Source: Ignavibacteriales bacterium
GTDB lineage: Bacteria; Bacteroidota; Ignavibacteria; UBA10030; UBA8401
NCBI GenBank assembly: GCA_016182545.1
Contig: JACPGG010000104.1
Location: 9,611-48,971, forward strand
Length of the DNA stretch: 39,361 nucleotides
Direction of reading: 5' to 3'
In this document: piece after piece, positions 8,503 through 18,245 of the stretch
How the letters are laid out: each line of letters starts with the position of its first letter
Numbering within the stretch: the first letter of the stretch is position 1
Notes under the pieces: model-generated
What the model saw: the letters and a program-made list of their open reading frames with translations, nothing else
Told to the model about the DNA's origin: nothing
The model's database searches: none
Translations under genes and position numbers: made by a program

Positions 8503-9335
8503 TTGAATTCCGGGTAATGTTCCTTCATCGTTTTTGTCAGTATCGCAAATGCTTCTTCAGGAGTATCGGCGAAACTGAAGAGTTTCAGGTCATCCGGACC
8601 GATCATTCCGTACTTCACGAGTGCTTTAAAATCTACAATCTTGTTCCAAAAACTTTTACCGTACAGGATTACGACCATCTTTTTCCCCACCTTCTTCGTT
8701 TGCAACAGCGTAAGTAATTCAAAGAACTCGTCGAGCGTTCCGAATCCACCGGGGAAAGCAACAAGTCCTTTTGCAAGATACATGAACCACAATTTCCGCA
8801 TGAAGAAATAGTGGAATTCAAAATTAAATTTGGGTGTAATAAACTGATTTGGATACTGTTCAAACGGAAGACTGATATTCAATCCGATCGATTCTCCTTT
8901 TGCAAGCAGCGCACCTTTGTTCGCCGCCTCCATAATTCCCGGACCGCCGCCGGAACAGACGAGCAATCGTCCTTTATCTTTCAACTTCTTTGACCATGTA
9001 GTAATCAACCGCGACAATTCAGTTGCATCCTCATAATAGCGCGACATCTCAACTGCGATCTCAGCCTGCAGAAGTTGATCATGATATTTTTTTGAATGGA
9101 CTGACTTGCCCGTTCCGTTCTTTGCCAATGCTCTAAGATCCTTAATCGTATCGCTTCTCGGTTTGATTCGGGCTGAACCGAAAAAAACAATCGTATCTTT
9201 AACATTATAGTAATTGAAACGACTGAGAGGCTCAAGAAATTCAGATAGGATTCGAAGCGGGCGTGCATCCTTGCCCCCTAGAAAGCCCACGTTCTTATAT
9301 GCCTTCGGGGCTTTCGTCAGCTTATATTTTGCCAT
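8499..9335 (-). CDS. LOG family Rossmann-fold protein (TIGR00730-like)
   Basis: The protein carries the two signature motifs of the lysine-decarboxylase-like/LOG family: GGGPGIMEAA (about 129-138) and PGGFGTLDE (about 195-203). Characterised members are nucleoside 5'-monophosphate phosphoribohydrolases that release bases, including cytokinins, from the nucleotide; older annotations as lysine decarboxylase are wrong. At 278 residues it is longer than the shortest LOG proteins because of an N-terminal extension of about 45 residues. The physiological substrate here is unknown. It sits 2 nt downstream of the msrC-like gene and overlaps the next gene by 4 nt. Confidence 0.85.
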   Translation of the reverse strand: MAKYKLTKAPKAYKNVGFLGGKDARPLRILSEFLEPLSRFNYYNVKDTIVFFGSARIKPRSDTIKDLRALAKNGTGKSVHSKKYHDQLLQAEIAVEMSRYYEDATELSRLITTWSKKLKDKGRLLVCSGGGPGIMEAANKGALLAKGESIGLNISLPFEQYPNQFITPKFNFEFHYFFMRKLWFMYLAKGLVAFPGGFGTLDEFFELLTLLQTKKVGKKMVVILYGKSFWNKIVDFKALVKYGMIGPDDLKLFSFADTPEEAFAILTKTMKEHYPEFK

Positions 9336-9337
9336 AC

Positions 9338-9829
9338 TTAATTCGCAATCCTTCCAGCGATGGTTGCCAATAGTTGTTCAAGATATTTTTTATCGGTCTC
9401 ATCAAAACTGTCAAACGCATAACTGTCCACATCGAGCACGCCGATAATGTTTGATTGTAGAAAGATAGGAACAACAATCTCTGATTTTGTTCCACCGTCG
9501 CAATAGATGTGCCCTGGAAATTGTTCAACGTCAGGTACGATGATAGTCTCCTTTTGTTGAAATGAAGCGCCGCAGACCCCTTTTCCAAAACCGATGCGGG
9601 TACATGCGATCTTCCCCTGGAATGGACCCAGTACAAGTTCGTTCGACTGTTTATCGAAAAGATAGAAACCAACCCATGAATAATAATCGAATGTTTGTTT
9701 TAAGGCAGCAACAACATTAGCCATATTGGCGATACTATTCGGTTCATCGTTGAGCAATGAAGTTATCTGAGGAAGCAACTCTTCATACTGTTCTTGCTTT
9801 GTTGCAGCTGATACTTTAATTTCTTCCAT
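9338..9829 (-). CDS. msrC: Free methionine-(R)-sulfoxide reductase, GAF domain
   Basis: This single-GAF-domain enzyme reduces free Met-R-sulfoxide using cysteine chemistry. The three conserved cysteines are present at Cys76 (KIACTRIG), Cys86 (GKGVCGASF) and Cys110 (HIYCD); their spacing of 10 and 24 residues equals that of Cys84/94/118 of the E. coli enzyme. SWVGFYLFD and GVLDVDS are further family blocks. I chose the ATG at 9829 (MEEIKVSAATK), with GGGAAAG as a plausible ribosome binding site; another ATG at 9844 would add five residues. The start lies inside the 3' end of ygfZ, so the two are coupled. Together with the bacillithiol gene it points to defence against thiol and methionine oxidation. 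Confidence 0.92.
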   Translation of the reverse strand: MEEIKVSAATKQEQYEELLPQITSLLNDEPNSIANMANVVAALKQTFDYYSWVGFYLFDKQSNELVLGPFQGKIACTRIGFGKGVCGASFQQKETIIVPDVEQFPGHIYCDGGTKSEIVVPIFLQSNIIGVLDVDSYAFDSFDETDKKYLEQLLATIAGRIAN

Positions 9830-10661
9830 GCATTTCTTTCCCAAAAATCTTAGTGATGGTTATTTTTGAACCCTCTGAAGTAGTCACTACAGAATCCGGA
9901 ACCGCGAATTTGGATCGAATAACGGCAAGACCGGTACCACACGCAAAACTTGTGATTTTTCCAATCTCTTTTTTCTCGTCATCAACGATCATATTTCCTT
10001 CAGAGACATTGTCCTTTGAAGAAATTAAGCACAATGAGCGTTGGATTTTATTGTATGTATCTAATCGTGCGATAACTTCCTGACCGATATAACATCCTTT
10101 AGTGAAACTGATCCACTCCCATAGATTCAGTTCCAATGGATTGTAATCCTGAACCAATTCTTTTTTCGCAACAGGAATTCCCTGCTCAATTCTCCACATT
10201 TCAAAAGACAGATCCGGGAATTGCACGGCACCGTCGACAGAATCCGAAACTGAAAACCATGCGGCATTTCCGAAAAAATCTGTCGCATAACAATTTTCTT
10301 GTAAAGATCCGGAATCGAATGATACATCAACACGGAATTTTGAAGTAACATTTTCTAATGCGATATCTTCCATAATGATGAATTTTTTCAGCCATAAAAT
10401 GACTTTATTTGCCATTGCATGGCTGCAGATCATCAACACATCGCCGCCGCGATGAATATCCCATACCGCATCAATCACTCTACCCTTTTCAGTAATGATA
10501 AGAGTCTTCTGAATGTCCCCCGGTTTGAAGTTGCTAAAATCATTCGTTGTAATTCGTTGTAGAAAATCGACGGCATCATTCCCCACCATCCGTATAACAT
10601 CAAAAGGAAATCTTTCAAGTACGTGATTTTGAACCTTAGTATGTGTATTCACAGTTTGCAC
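9816..10661 (-). CDS. ygfZ: YgfZ/GcvT-family folate-binding protein
   Basis: YgfZ/IBA57-type proteins bind tetrahydrofolate and help maintain certain iron-sulfur enzymes, including a tRNA methylthiolase. The hallmark K-G-C-Y-x-G-Q-E motif is seen as KGCYIGQE (residues 188-195), after a GcvT-like fold with DFLQRITTND near the N-terminus. The 281-residue length is at the low end for the family. It lies 3 nt after purL, and its stop codon falls inside the next gene. GcvT itself is excluded by the KGCYxGQE motif and the short length. Confidence 0.9.
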   Translation of the reverse strand: MQTVNTHTKVQNHVLERFPFDVIRMVGNDAVDFLQRITTNDFSNFKPGDIQKTLIITEKGRVIDAVWDIHRGGDVLMICSHAMANKVILWLKKFIIMEDIALENVTSKFRVDVSFDSGSLQENCYATDFFGNAAWFSVSDSVDGAVQFPDLSFEMWRIEQGIPVAKKELVQDYNPLELNLWEWISFTKGCYIGQEVIARLDTYNKIQRSLCLISSKDNVSEGNMIVDDEKKEIGKITSFACGTGLAVIRSKFAVPDSVVTTSEGSKITITKIFGKEMHGRN

Positions 10662-10664
10662 AAC

Positions 10665-12902
10665 TTAATTCCGGCTAACGCTCCGATGGAGAGCATTAAA
10701 ATAAAGATCATCAACCTTCTCGATATCGAGTGTAATATCACTATTAATAGTTGCTTTCATATTTTGGGTTACCGTTCCGAGTCGATCGAAAGGAACGAAA
10801 TATTTTTCGGCAATTTTCTTCATCAGCGATCCATTCTTTTCATTTGAGGTAATAACGATGCGCGACTGATCTTCACCAAAAAGAATTCGGTGTAACGGTA
10901 ATGAGCCTGCCGATATTTTTATCTCAAATCCAAATTTCTCCCTACCCACAATTGCACTTTCGAGCAACGAGACGATCAATCCACCTTCGGAAATGTCGTG
11001 CGCAGATTTGATCAATCCGTTCTGGATCATTTCGAGAGCACATTGCTGCAATTTCACTTCAAAGGCAAGTTCGAAGAACGGTGCATCGCCCGATGCTATT
11101 CCATATTCCAGAAAAAGAAACTCACTCCCGCAAATATCGCCCCGATTTGTCCCTAAGAGATAGATTGCATCTCCTGCTTCCTTAAAATTTGCAGTTGTAA
11201 CGTGCGATTCTTTTTCTATGATCCCCAGCATTCCAATCGTTGGTGTCGGAAACACTGATGCCGTCGGACTTTCATTATAAAAGCTGACGTTGCCGCCCGT
11301 AACAGGAGTATCCAAAGCAAGACATGCTTCACGCATTCCTGCGATCGCTTCCGTAAATTGCCAGTAGACTTCAGGCTTGTAAGGATTCCCAAAGTTCAAA
11401 CAATTTGTGATCGCAATCGGTTTCCCACCGGTGCACACAACGTTGCGGCCTGATTCAGCCACAGCAATCATCGTACCTTTACGCGGATTGAGATAGACAT
11501 ATCTGCCGTTGCAATCGGTTTTCGCAGCCAATAGTTTTTCGGATTTTTTGATCCGGACTACTGCGGCATCCGACCCCGGTAGAACGACGCTGTTCGTTCG
11601 CACCATCGAATCATATTGTTCAAACACCCATCGCCTGCTTGCAATGTTTGGGGATTGAATAAGTTTATAAATTGATTCAGAAAGATTTTTAGGGGTTGAG
11701 AGTGAGTCCACATTGAATGAAGACGTTGCTGCCAAATAATCCGGCTTCTTCGTCTCGCGAATGTATACCGGTGCACCGCCGCCGAGAACGCATGTCTCAG
11801 CGGGAACTTCCGCTTTCAATTTTCCTTGATGATAAATGCGAACCATTCCATCCGAAGTTACTTTTCCGATTGTAATGCAGTTTAAATCCCATTTTTCAAA
11901 AATTGATTTGATTGCCTGCTCATTTTTTGGTTCAGCAACAAGTAACATTCTTTCTTGCGATTCCGATAACATGATCTCGTACGCAGTCATGTGCGTTTCG
12001 CGGATTGGTACGAGATCGAGGTTCAATTCCATGCCGCTGTTGCCTTTAGCACTCATTTCGGTCGAAGAACATGTCAATCCCGCGGCTCCCATATCCTGAA
12101 TCCCAACGATCAATCCCGCACGAATCGCTTCGAGCGTTGCTTCGAGCAGTAATTTTTCAGTAAAAGGATCTCCGACCTGCACGGAGGGACGTTTTGATTC
12201 TGATGCTTCCGAAATTTCTTCTGAAGCAAAAGTGGCGCCGTGAATTCCATCTCTTCCAGTAGCAGAACCGACGATCATGATAACATTCCCTTCTCCCTTT
12301 GCAATTGCTGAAGCAACATGACCGTGCTCGACGATACCGATCGACATGGCATTCACAAGCGGATTCGTTTGATAACACGGATCAAAATAGACTTCACCGG
12401 CAACAGTGGGAACGCCGAAACTGTTTCCGTAATCGCCGATTCCCTTTACAACTCCTTTGAGAAGATGACGAGTCTGCTTATCGTCAATATCACCGAACCG
12501 TAAAGAATTCAGCGAAGCAATCGGACGTGCACCCATCGTAAATATATCGCGCATGATGCCACCCACACCGGTTGCAGCTCCTTGGTACGGCTCTACAGCT
12601 GAGGGATGATTATGACTTTCAATTTTAAACGCAACTGCAAGTCCGTCTCCAATATCAACGAGTCCCGCATTCTCTTCTCCTGCACCGACGAGAAGACGTT
12701 TGCCGGAACGTGGAAGTGTCTTCAATTGAGCAATAGAATTTTTGTAACTGCAATGTTCGCTCCACATGACACTATAAATGCCAAGTTCAGTGTATGTGGG
12801 AACTCTATCAAGAATTGAGAGTACTTTTTCGAACTCTTCGTCGGTCAAACCGTGTTGTTTTGCAAGTTCTTTGGTAACTACCGGTTCTTCAAATTGTTTC
12901 AT
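10665..12902 (-). CDS. purL: Phosphoribosylformylglycinamidine synthase subunit II
   Basis: PurL makes FGAM from FGAR, ATP and ammonia in purine synthesis. At 745 residues it is the small form that needs separate PurQ and PurS, which are not in this window. Recognisable blocks are [14 protein letters not shown] near residue 45, [33 protein letters not shown]-like glycine loops, [13 protein letters not shown] and, in the second half, [11 protein letters not shown] and SAHDISEGG. The start [18 protein letters not shown] is the usual N-terminus. It follows the biotin carrier gene after 2 nt. Confidence 0.95.
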   Translation of the reverse strand: MKQFEEPVVTKELAKQHGLTDEEFEKVLSILDRVPTYTELGIYSVMWSEHCSYKNSIAQLKTLPRSGKRLLVGAGEENAGLVDIGDGLAVAFKIESHNHPSAVEPYQGAATGVGGIMRDIFTMGARPIASLNSLRFGDIDDKQTRHLLKGVVKGIGDYGNSFGVPTVAGEVYFDPCYQTNPLVNAMSIGIVEHGHVASAIAKGEGNVIMIVGSATGRDGIHGATFASEEISEASESKRPSVQVGDPFTEKLLLEATLEAIRAGLIVGIQDMGAAGLTCSSTEMSAKGNSGMELNLDLVPIRETHMTAYEIMLSESQERMLLVAEPKNEQAIKSIFEKWDLNCITIGKVTSDGMVRIYHQGKLKAEVPAETCVLGGGAPVYIRETKKPDYLAATSSFNVDSLSTPKNLSESIYKLIQSPNIASRRWVFEQYDSMVRTNSVVLPGSDAAVVRIKKSEKLLAAKTDCNGRYVYLNPRKGTMIAVAESGRNVVCTGGKPIAITNCLNFGNPYKPEVYWQFTEAIAGMREACLALDTPVTGGNVSFYNESPTASVFPTPTIGMLGIIEKESHVTTANFKEAGDAIYLLGTNRGDICGSEFLFLEYGIASGDAPFFELAFEVKLQQCALEMIQNGLIKSAHDISEGGLIVSLLESAIVGREKFGFEIKISAGSLPLHRILFGEDQSRIVITSNEKNGSLMKKIAEKYFVPFDRLGTVTQNMKATINSDITLDIEKVDDLYFNALHRSVSRN

Positions 12903-12904
12903 GC

Positions 12905-13399
12905 TTACTCGATTATGAATAGTGGATCACCTTTTTCAACCGCTTGTTTTTCCCGGACAAAAATCTTTTTGATGATGCCTGCTTTGGATGTTTTGATCTC
13001 ATTTTCCATCTTCATCGCTTCAACGACAAGTATTCCGTCCCCTTCATTGACCTGTTGGTCAGCCTGCCGGATAACCTTTGTGACAAGCCCGGGCATCGGT
13101 GCACGAAATGTAACAGCATGCGAATGATCGCTCGACGTCTTCAAAAAGCGTTCCGCCAGTTGATCCCGCAATGTTTGGCGTTTGATCTCGAAAACGTGAT
13201 TGTCTATCCGCGCACAGAAACATTTACGGCAGTTATTGAAAAAAAGGTGAAATGATTTCGCTTCGATCAGGATGCTATACTCGTTCTCGGTCAGTTTATG
13301 GATATTGACATCGTGAAGCTTGCCGTCAATGGCGAGCCCTTCTTCCCGCTCGTCCACTTCAAAATGTTTATCGTCGATATGAAGCGTAAATTTACTCAT
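12905..13399 (-). CDS. Biotin carboxyl carrier protein of an acyl-CoA carboxylase
   Basis: The C-terminal 70 residues are a biotinyl domain with the target lysine in EAMKMENE (Lys130 of 164) and the paired turn [10 protein letters not shown]. The N-terminal part is a beta-rich segment like the BT or linker regions of propionyl-/methylcrotonyl-type carboxylases, not the Pro/Ala linker of E. coli AccB. It overlaps the biotin carboxylase gene by 8 nt (ATGAGTAA). Carrier and carboxylase together make carboxybiotin; the carboxyltransferase partner that would fix the substrate (acetyl-, propionyl- or another CoA) is not in this window, so the symbol is left open. Confidence 0.88.
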   Translation of the reverse strand: MSKFTLHIDDKHFEVDEREEGLAIDGKLHDVNIHKLTENEYSILIEAKSFHLFFNNCRKCFCARIDNHVFEIKRQTLRDQLAERFLKTSSDHSHAVTFRAPMPGLVTKVIRQADQQVNEGDGILVVEAMKMENEIKTSKAGIIKKIFVREKQAVEKGDPLFIIE

Positions 13400-14882
13400 C
13401 GGATGCGGACATTTTCCACTTTGATTTGCTTACAAACGTACCGTTCGACGAAGCTGGGGTGTTGTTACTTTCAGAGTGCTTCAAATATGCGGCAGTGATT
13501 GCTACGACAGTGTCGTGACGCAATGGAACGTTTGACGAACGGAAATGTTTTTCAACAAAATTGATATCGTAGGAACCACGCACAAACTCATCATGTCTCA
13601 TTACAAATTGACAAAACGGGATCGTTGTCTTTACACCGTTGATTTGGTATTCAGACAATGCCCGGGACATCTTAGCGATCGCTTCTTTTCTATCACGTGC
13701 ATGAACGATGAGCTTTGCTATCATCGGATCGTAATACATTGTAATTTCTGTTCCAACCCGTGCGCCGGAATCATTACGAATCCCCGGTCCCTCGCTCGGG
13801 AAGAAATGAGTGATCTTTCCTGTTGAAGGAAGAAAATCGTTATCCGTTTCTTCTGCCGAAATGCGGCATTCTATCGCATGTCCGTTCAGTTTTACATCTT
13901 CCTGTGTGAAAGAAAGTTTCTCTCCTTGTGCAATGCGGATCTGTTCTTTTATGATATCAATTCCATACACCAATTCGGTGATCGGATGTTCGACCTGGAC
14001 GCGAGTATTCACTTCCAAAAAATAAAAATTCTTATCAGCATCTAAAAGGAATTCCATCGTTCCTGCATTTATATACTTTGCCGCTTTCGCTATCGCCACT
14101 GCTGCCTGTCCCATTTTCTGACGCAGATGATCCGATACAGCGCTGCTGGGGCATTCTTCAACCACTTTCTGGTGACGACGCTGGACGGAGCATTCCCGTT
14201 CACCAAGATGTATGATATTACCATGTGAGTCAGCTAAAATCTGAATTTCAACATGCTTCGGATTGACTATATACTTTTCGATGTATACGCGGTCATCTCC
14301 AAAAGATTTTTTAGATTCATTTCGGGCACGTTCGATTGAGCCTTCTAATTCGCCTTCTGTATCCACTCGTCGCATCCCTTTGCCTCCACCGCCACCTGAA
14401 GCTTTGATCATAACAGGATATCCGATCTCCTCTGCGACTTTTACTCCTTCTTGTAAACTCTTTAATGGACTAACACTTCCGGGAACTATTGGAACCTGAT
14501 ACTTGCTCAATAATTGCCGTGCGGAAGTTTTACTTCCCAGTAAGGCAATTGTTTCAGGATTTGGTCCGATGAAAATAAAGCCCGCATCATTAACAGCACG
14601 AGCAAATTGTTCTTTTTCAGAAAGGAATCCATATCCCGGATGTATCGCATCAACATGTGCTTTCTTTGCTATCTCCAATATCTTATCAATGTCCAGGTAC
14701 GTTTCAACAGAACTGATCCCATGCAACGGGAATGCTTGATCGCAATACAAAATATGCGGAGAGGTCCTGTCCGGATCAGAGAAGAGAGCGACGGTTTCTA
14801 TATCCATTTCTTTTGCCGATCGATGGATACGGACCGCAATTTCTCCCCGGTTTGCGATCAATATTTTTTTAATCTTTTTCAA
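13392..14882 (-). CDS. accC: Biotin carboxylase subunit of an acyl-CoA carboxylase
   Basis: The ATP-grasp enzyme carboxylates biotin on the carrier protein with bicarbonate. Family blocks are KKILIANRGEIAVRI at the N-terminus, HPGYGFLSE, the glycine-rich ATP loop GGGGGKGMR (about 163-171), CSVQRRHQK, and NTRVQVEHPITE in the active site. I take TTG at 14882 as the start because it forms a TTGA overlap with the mutS2 stop and directly precedes the conserved N-terminus; a GTG at 14927 inside mutS2 is the alternative. With about 496 residues it is longer than E. coli AccC, with a C-terminal tail like subunits of propionyl-CoA carboxylase. The carrier gene overlaps its end. Confidence 0.92.
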   Translation of the reverse strand: MKKIKKILIANRGEIAVRIHRSAKEMDIETVALFSDPDRTSPHILYCDQAFPLHGISSVETYLDIDKILEIAKKAHVDAIHPGYGFLSEKEQFARAVNDAGFIFIGPNPETIALLGSKTSARQLLSKYQVPIVPGSVSPLKSLQEGVKVAEEIGYPVMIKASGGGGGKGMRRVDTEGELEGSIERARNESKKSFGDDRVYIEKYIVNPKHVEIQILADSHGNIIHLGERECSVQRRHQKVVEECPSSAVSDHLRQKMGQAAVAIAKAAKYINAGTMEFLLDADKNFYFLEVNTRVQVEHPITELVYGIDIIKEQIRIAQGEKLSFTQEDVKLNGHAIECRISAEETDNDFLPSTGKITHFFPSEGPGIRNDSGARVGTEITMYYDPMIAKLIVHARDRKEAIAKMSRALSEYQINGVKTTIPFCQFVMRHDEFVRGSYDINFVEKHFRSSNVPLRHDTVVAITAAYLKHSESNNTPASSNGTFVSKSKWKMSASDE

Positions 14883-17248
14883 TCTCCAAGTTCCACGATT
14901 GTTATCCCTGCTCCCCCTTCGTTCCACTCACCCATTCTCATTGATTTCACACGAGTATCATTCTCCAAAAAAATCCCAATCCTTTTTTTCAATGCGCCGG
15001 TTCCCTTTCCATGTATAATCTCAACACGTTGTAAACCTGCTACTACAGCGTCATCGAGAAATTTATCGACCGTTGAGATAGCTTCGTCACCATATAATCC
15101 GCGAACATCAACTTCAGTAGTAAACTGCTTATCGATTGAATATGAAGAGGTTGAGATAGTTTCTTTAGTATTTTTTTTGGAGATTGATTCAACGTTTGAG
15201 ATGTTAACTTTCGCCTTAATTGAGTTGAACGCTACCTGTAAATTTCCGTTTTTATCGGGAAGTGTTAGAACTGTTCCGCTTTGACCGCCCGATTTTAGCA
15301 CAACAAGGTCACCGACATATACTTGAAATGACTTCTTTGATTCCTCAACCATTGTGTCAGTCATTTCCGATTCGAGCAATTCAATTTTCTTTTCAAGATC
15401 TGACAGACGCTCCCGGGCATCTTTAATAACCTCCCTGTTTGCGTGGTGCGTCCTGATCTCTTTCACGGTTTTTTCAACAGTCGATGCAGCATGTTCAATG
15501 ATTGATTTAGCCTCTTCGATCGCTTTCTTTTTTACTTCACGAATTTCAAAATTTAATGCCTTTAATTTGATTTCATAGTTTGATGCTAACTCTTTATTTT
15601 TCTTTGCCTCAGCATCCACCGCTGCAATTTTTTGTTCGAGGGATTGCGACCTGCTTTCAAGTTCAAAAATTAACTCCTCGAGCTTAGCTTTTTGATCTCC
15701 CAGCATTCCTCTAGCGCGATCAATAATAATCTGGCTGAGTCCAAGCCGCTGTGCGATCTCGACAGCATAACTGCTTCCGGGTACCCCCTGTTTGAATCGA
15801 TATGTAGGAAGCAATGTAGTTTGGTCAAACTCCATAGCACCATTCTGCATCCGTTCCGAATTGTGCACAAATGCTTTTAGTGCTGCTTGATGAGATGTTG
15901 CAATCAGCAATGCTCCCGATGATGTAATCGACTCAAGAACGGCGGCTGCAATAGCCCCCCCTTCAGTCGGATCGGTATTGGATCCAATTTCATCAATCAT
16001 CACAAGGGAATGAGCATCTGTTTGCTCGGTGATCTTTTTAAGATGTATAATTTGAGAACTATACGTACTTAAGTCATTTTCGATCGATTGATTGTCGCCA
16101 ATAAGGACAAACATTTTTTTCAATACCGGAAACTCAGAATCCGGTGAAACTGGAACATGAATTCCGCATTGTACCATTAAGGATAAAATCCCAACGGATT
16201 TTAAGGCAACACTCTTTCCACCGGCATTTGGTCCGGTGATAAGGAGCGTAGTAAATGAATTTCCAATCTCCAAATTCAATGGTACAATTGTCTCACGTTG
16301 ATGACGCAATAAAAGAATCGGATGATATCCATTTCTAATGACGAGAGATCCAGATTCTTTTAACAACGGCTTATTTGATTTTGTTTCAATTGAATACCGC
16401 GCTTTAGCAAAGCATAAATCCATCATTGTTACTGCTTCAATGATACTCCGAATGGATTCAACGTGAGCGTGAACTTGATTAGTTAATGCTTTAAGGATTT
16501 TCTCAACTTCCCTTTTTTCCTGATAGTACAGCTCGGTAATTTCATTGTTCAAAGTCAATGTTTCTGAAGGCTCTACAAATACAGTTTGTCCGGAGGAAGA
16601 AGCGCTGTGGATGAATCCCGGAAATCTATTTTTGAGTTCAGCTTTAATTGGAATCACCATCCGTCCATCACGAGTCGTTACAATCTCCTCTTGAACCATT
16701 CCCTGCTCTGATGTGGCTTTCAGAATTCGTTCCAATGCTTTTCTGATCGAGATTTGCTTATCCACAATCGACTGCCTTATCGATCGTAATTCTTTGCTCG
16801 CAGAATCCCTCACTTCGGCATTCTCAGCAATCGCTTGAAGAATATTGAATTCAATCTCTTTATGAATTGAAATTGAAGTAGTTAGAGCGGACAATTCTTG
16901 TAAATACTCTTTACGTTTTTCAATAAACAGTTTAATATTTCTGGACGCATGTAATGTAGAAACAATATCAAGCAGTTCTTTGGGTGTGAGAAGATTGTTT
17001 TCAATTGTGGATCGTTGGATTGCGCCTCTGATATCTTTGATATCATCGATTGGAAACGTAGATTCCCCTTCAAGGATACTTTTCATCTCAGAAACACGGT
17101 TGTGCTCCCTCGAAATTGTTTCAAGGTCAGTGATGGGCTCAATATCCTCGGCTGCCTCTCTTCCCAGGTCAGACGAGGCGTAAAACTGTATTCTGTGAAG
17201 TATTTTAGGTAGGTCTAATCGTTCCGCGGCATTGTCAAACTGACTCAT
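14879..17248 (-). CDS. mutS2: Endonuclease MutS2
   Basis: MutS2 is a MutS-like ATPase without mismatch-recognition domains; studied members suppress recombination or split collided ribosomes. The 789-residue protein has a coiled clamp region, Walker A TGPNAGGKS near residue 340, Walker B VMIDEIGSNTDPTEGG near 415, then a long charged coiled coil, a KOW-like segment (VYVGDLVVLKSGGQSG) and a C-terminal Smr nuclease domain from about 710 with VDVRGLYGDEA and EIIHGKGTGALKKRI. All parts are intact. It follows cvpA after 5 nt, a pairing also seen in Firmicutes, and its TGA overlaps the start of the biotin carboxylase. Confidence 0.95.
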   Translation of the reverse strand: MSQFDNAAERLDLPKILHRIQFYASSDLGREAAEDIEPITDLETISREHNRVSEMKSILEGESTFPIDDIKDIRGAIQRSTIENNLLTPKELLDIVSTLHASRNIKLFIEKRKEYLQELSALTTSISIHKEIEFNILQAIAENAEVRDSASKELRSIRQSIVDKQISIRKALERILKATSEQGMVQEEIVTTRDGRMVIPIKAELKNRFPGFIHSASSSGQTVFVEPSETLTLNNEITELYYQEKREVEKILKALTNQVHAHVESIRSIIEAVTMMDLCFAKARYSIETKSNKPLLKESGSLVIRNGYHPILLLRHQRETIVPLNLEIGNSFTTLLITGPNAGGKSVALKSVGILSLMVQCGIHVPVSPDSEFPVLKKMFVLIGDNQSIENDLSTYSSQIIHLKKITEQTDAHSLVMIDEIGSNTDPTEGGAIAAAVLESITSSGALLIATSHQAALKAFVHNSERMQNGAMEFDQTTLLPTYRFKQGVPGSSYAVEIAQRLGLSQIIIDRARGMLGDQKAKLEELIFELESRSQSLEQKIAAVDAEAKKNKELASNYEIKLKALNFEIREVKKKAIEEAKSIIEHAASTVEKTVKEIRTHHANREVIKDARERLSDLEKKIELLESEMTDTMVEESKKSFQVYVGDLVVLKSGGQSGTVLTLPDKNGNLQVAFNSIKAKVNISNVESISKKNTKETISTSSYSIDKQFTTEVDVRGLYGDEAISTVDKFLDDAVVAGLQRVEIIHGKGTGALKKRIGIFLENDTRVKSMRMGEWNEGGAGITIVELGD

Positions 17249-17253
17249 AGTCG

Positions 17254-17793
17254 CTATTTCGTCTCCATCTTTTTCAACTCTTCGGTTGCGTAGTTCATAA
17301 CCTGCTCGTAGAAGTCTTGAGACTCGGGAAGAAACGTATTTATCTGGTCAAAGACCATCGGAGCGAAATTTTTTAATGGCTTGTAGAGAGATGATGAGGC
17401 TTTTGTTTCGTCCGAAGGCAGATTCAAATAAATACTCAGGACAATGAGTGAAATACTAATTGCGAGCCCTCCTTCAAGGATTCCGACAAATACTCCAAGG
17501 ATCTTGTTCCACATCCCTTCTACCATCTCTTTGATCAATAATTTGTAAACCAGTGATTGCGCAAATGTAACGCCGAGAACAATGACAATAAATGAAAGTG
17601 CAAATCCAAGACGGCCGGAGATGCCGATGGATTCAAAGACCAATTGACTCAAATCAGATGAAAACTTGGTTCCAAGTATCAGAGCAAGGATCAAACAGAC
17701 AATGCCAATGATCTTTTTCACAAACCCGCTTTTGTACCCCGAAATCAGGAATAGTGAAAATACTAAAGCCAGTACGATGTCAAAAAAAGTCAT
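17254..17793 (-). CDS. cvpA: CvpA family membrane protein
   Basis: The 179-residue protein begins FDIVLALVFSLFLISGYKSG, the CvpA N-terminus, with about four hydrophobic segments (roughly 3-22, 29-46, 62-85 and 98-121) and a soluble C-terminal helix. It is predicted to be in the inner membrane. CvpA was named for colicin V production; its molecular role remains unclear, although links to envelope stress and bile tolerance are reported. It sits between yqeY and mutS2 with 3-5 nt spacers, as part of the long operon. Confidence 0.85.
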   Translation of the reverse strand: MTFFDIVLALVFSLFLISGYKSGFVKKIIGIVCLILALILGTKFSSDLSQLVFESIGISGRLGFALSFIVIVLGVTFAQSLVYKLLIKEMVEGMWNKILGVFVGILEGGLAISISLIVLSIYLNLPSDETKASSSLYKPLKNFAPMVFDQINTFLPESQDFYEQVMNYATEELKKMETK

Positions 17794-17796
17794 AGA

Positions 17797-18243
17797 TTAC
17801 GTCAGTTTTTGTTTAACGATTTCATTAATAATTTTACCGTCTACTTTTCCCTTCAGCTCCTTCATCACGGCAGGCATTACTTTACCGAAATCCTTTACTG
17901 ATGTTGCACCCACCTCTGCAATAACTTTGACGATTACAATTTCTGCTTCTTCCTTTGTCATTTGTTTGGGAAGATATGCTTGAATTATTTCGATCTCTTT
18001 CAACTCTTGATCAGCCAGTTCTTTCCTTCCCGCCTTCTCATATTGTTCGATCGATTCTTTTCTTTTCTTGACGGAGGAGAGAAGTATCTTCATGTCGTCA
18101 TCATCAGTCATTGCCCTGTTCATACCGCTTTTTTCAAATTCCAAAATCTGCGCACGAAGCATCCGAAGAGTTTCAATGCGCAATTTCTCTCCTGATTTCA
18201 TCGCTGATTTTAAATCTTCCGTTATTTTGTCTTTCAAGTTCAT
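17797..18243 (-). CDS. yqeY: GatB/YqeY domain protein
   Basis: The 148-residue soluble protein consists of a YqeY domain, the same helical unit found at the C-terminus of the GatB subunit of the tRNA amidotransferase. Family features are the start LKDKITEDLKSAMKSGEKLRIE with TLRMLRAQI, and the C-terminal GKVMPAVMKELKGKVDG block. In GatB the domain contacts the tRNA; a free-standing role is not settled. Length is normal. It lies 2 nt after the SDR gene. Confidence 0.9.
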   Translation of the reverse strand: MNLKDKITEDLKSAMKSGEKLRIETLRMLRAQILEFEKSGMNRAMTDDDDMKILLSSVKKRKESIEQYEKAGRKELADQELKEIEIIQAYLPKQMTKEEAEIVIVKVIAEVGATSVKDFGKVMPAVMKELKGKVDGKIINEIVKQKLT

Positions 18244-18245
18244 TG

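Noticed and set aside
14607-15284. 225-codon open frame on the plus strand opposite mutS2 and accC
   Set aside because: It is antisense to two well-conserved genes, resembles no protein I know and has no start signals; it is a shadow of their codon usage.
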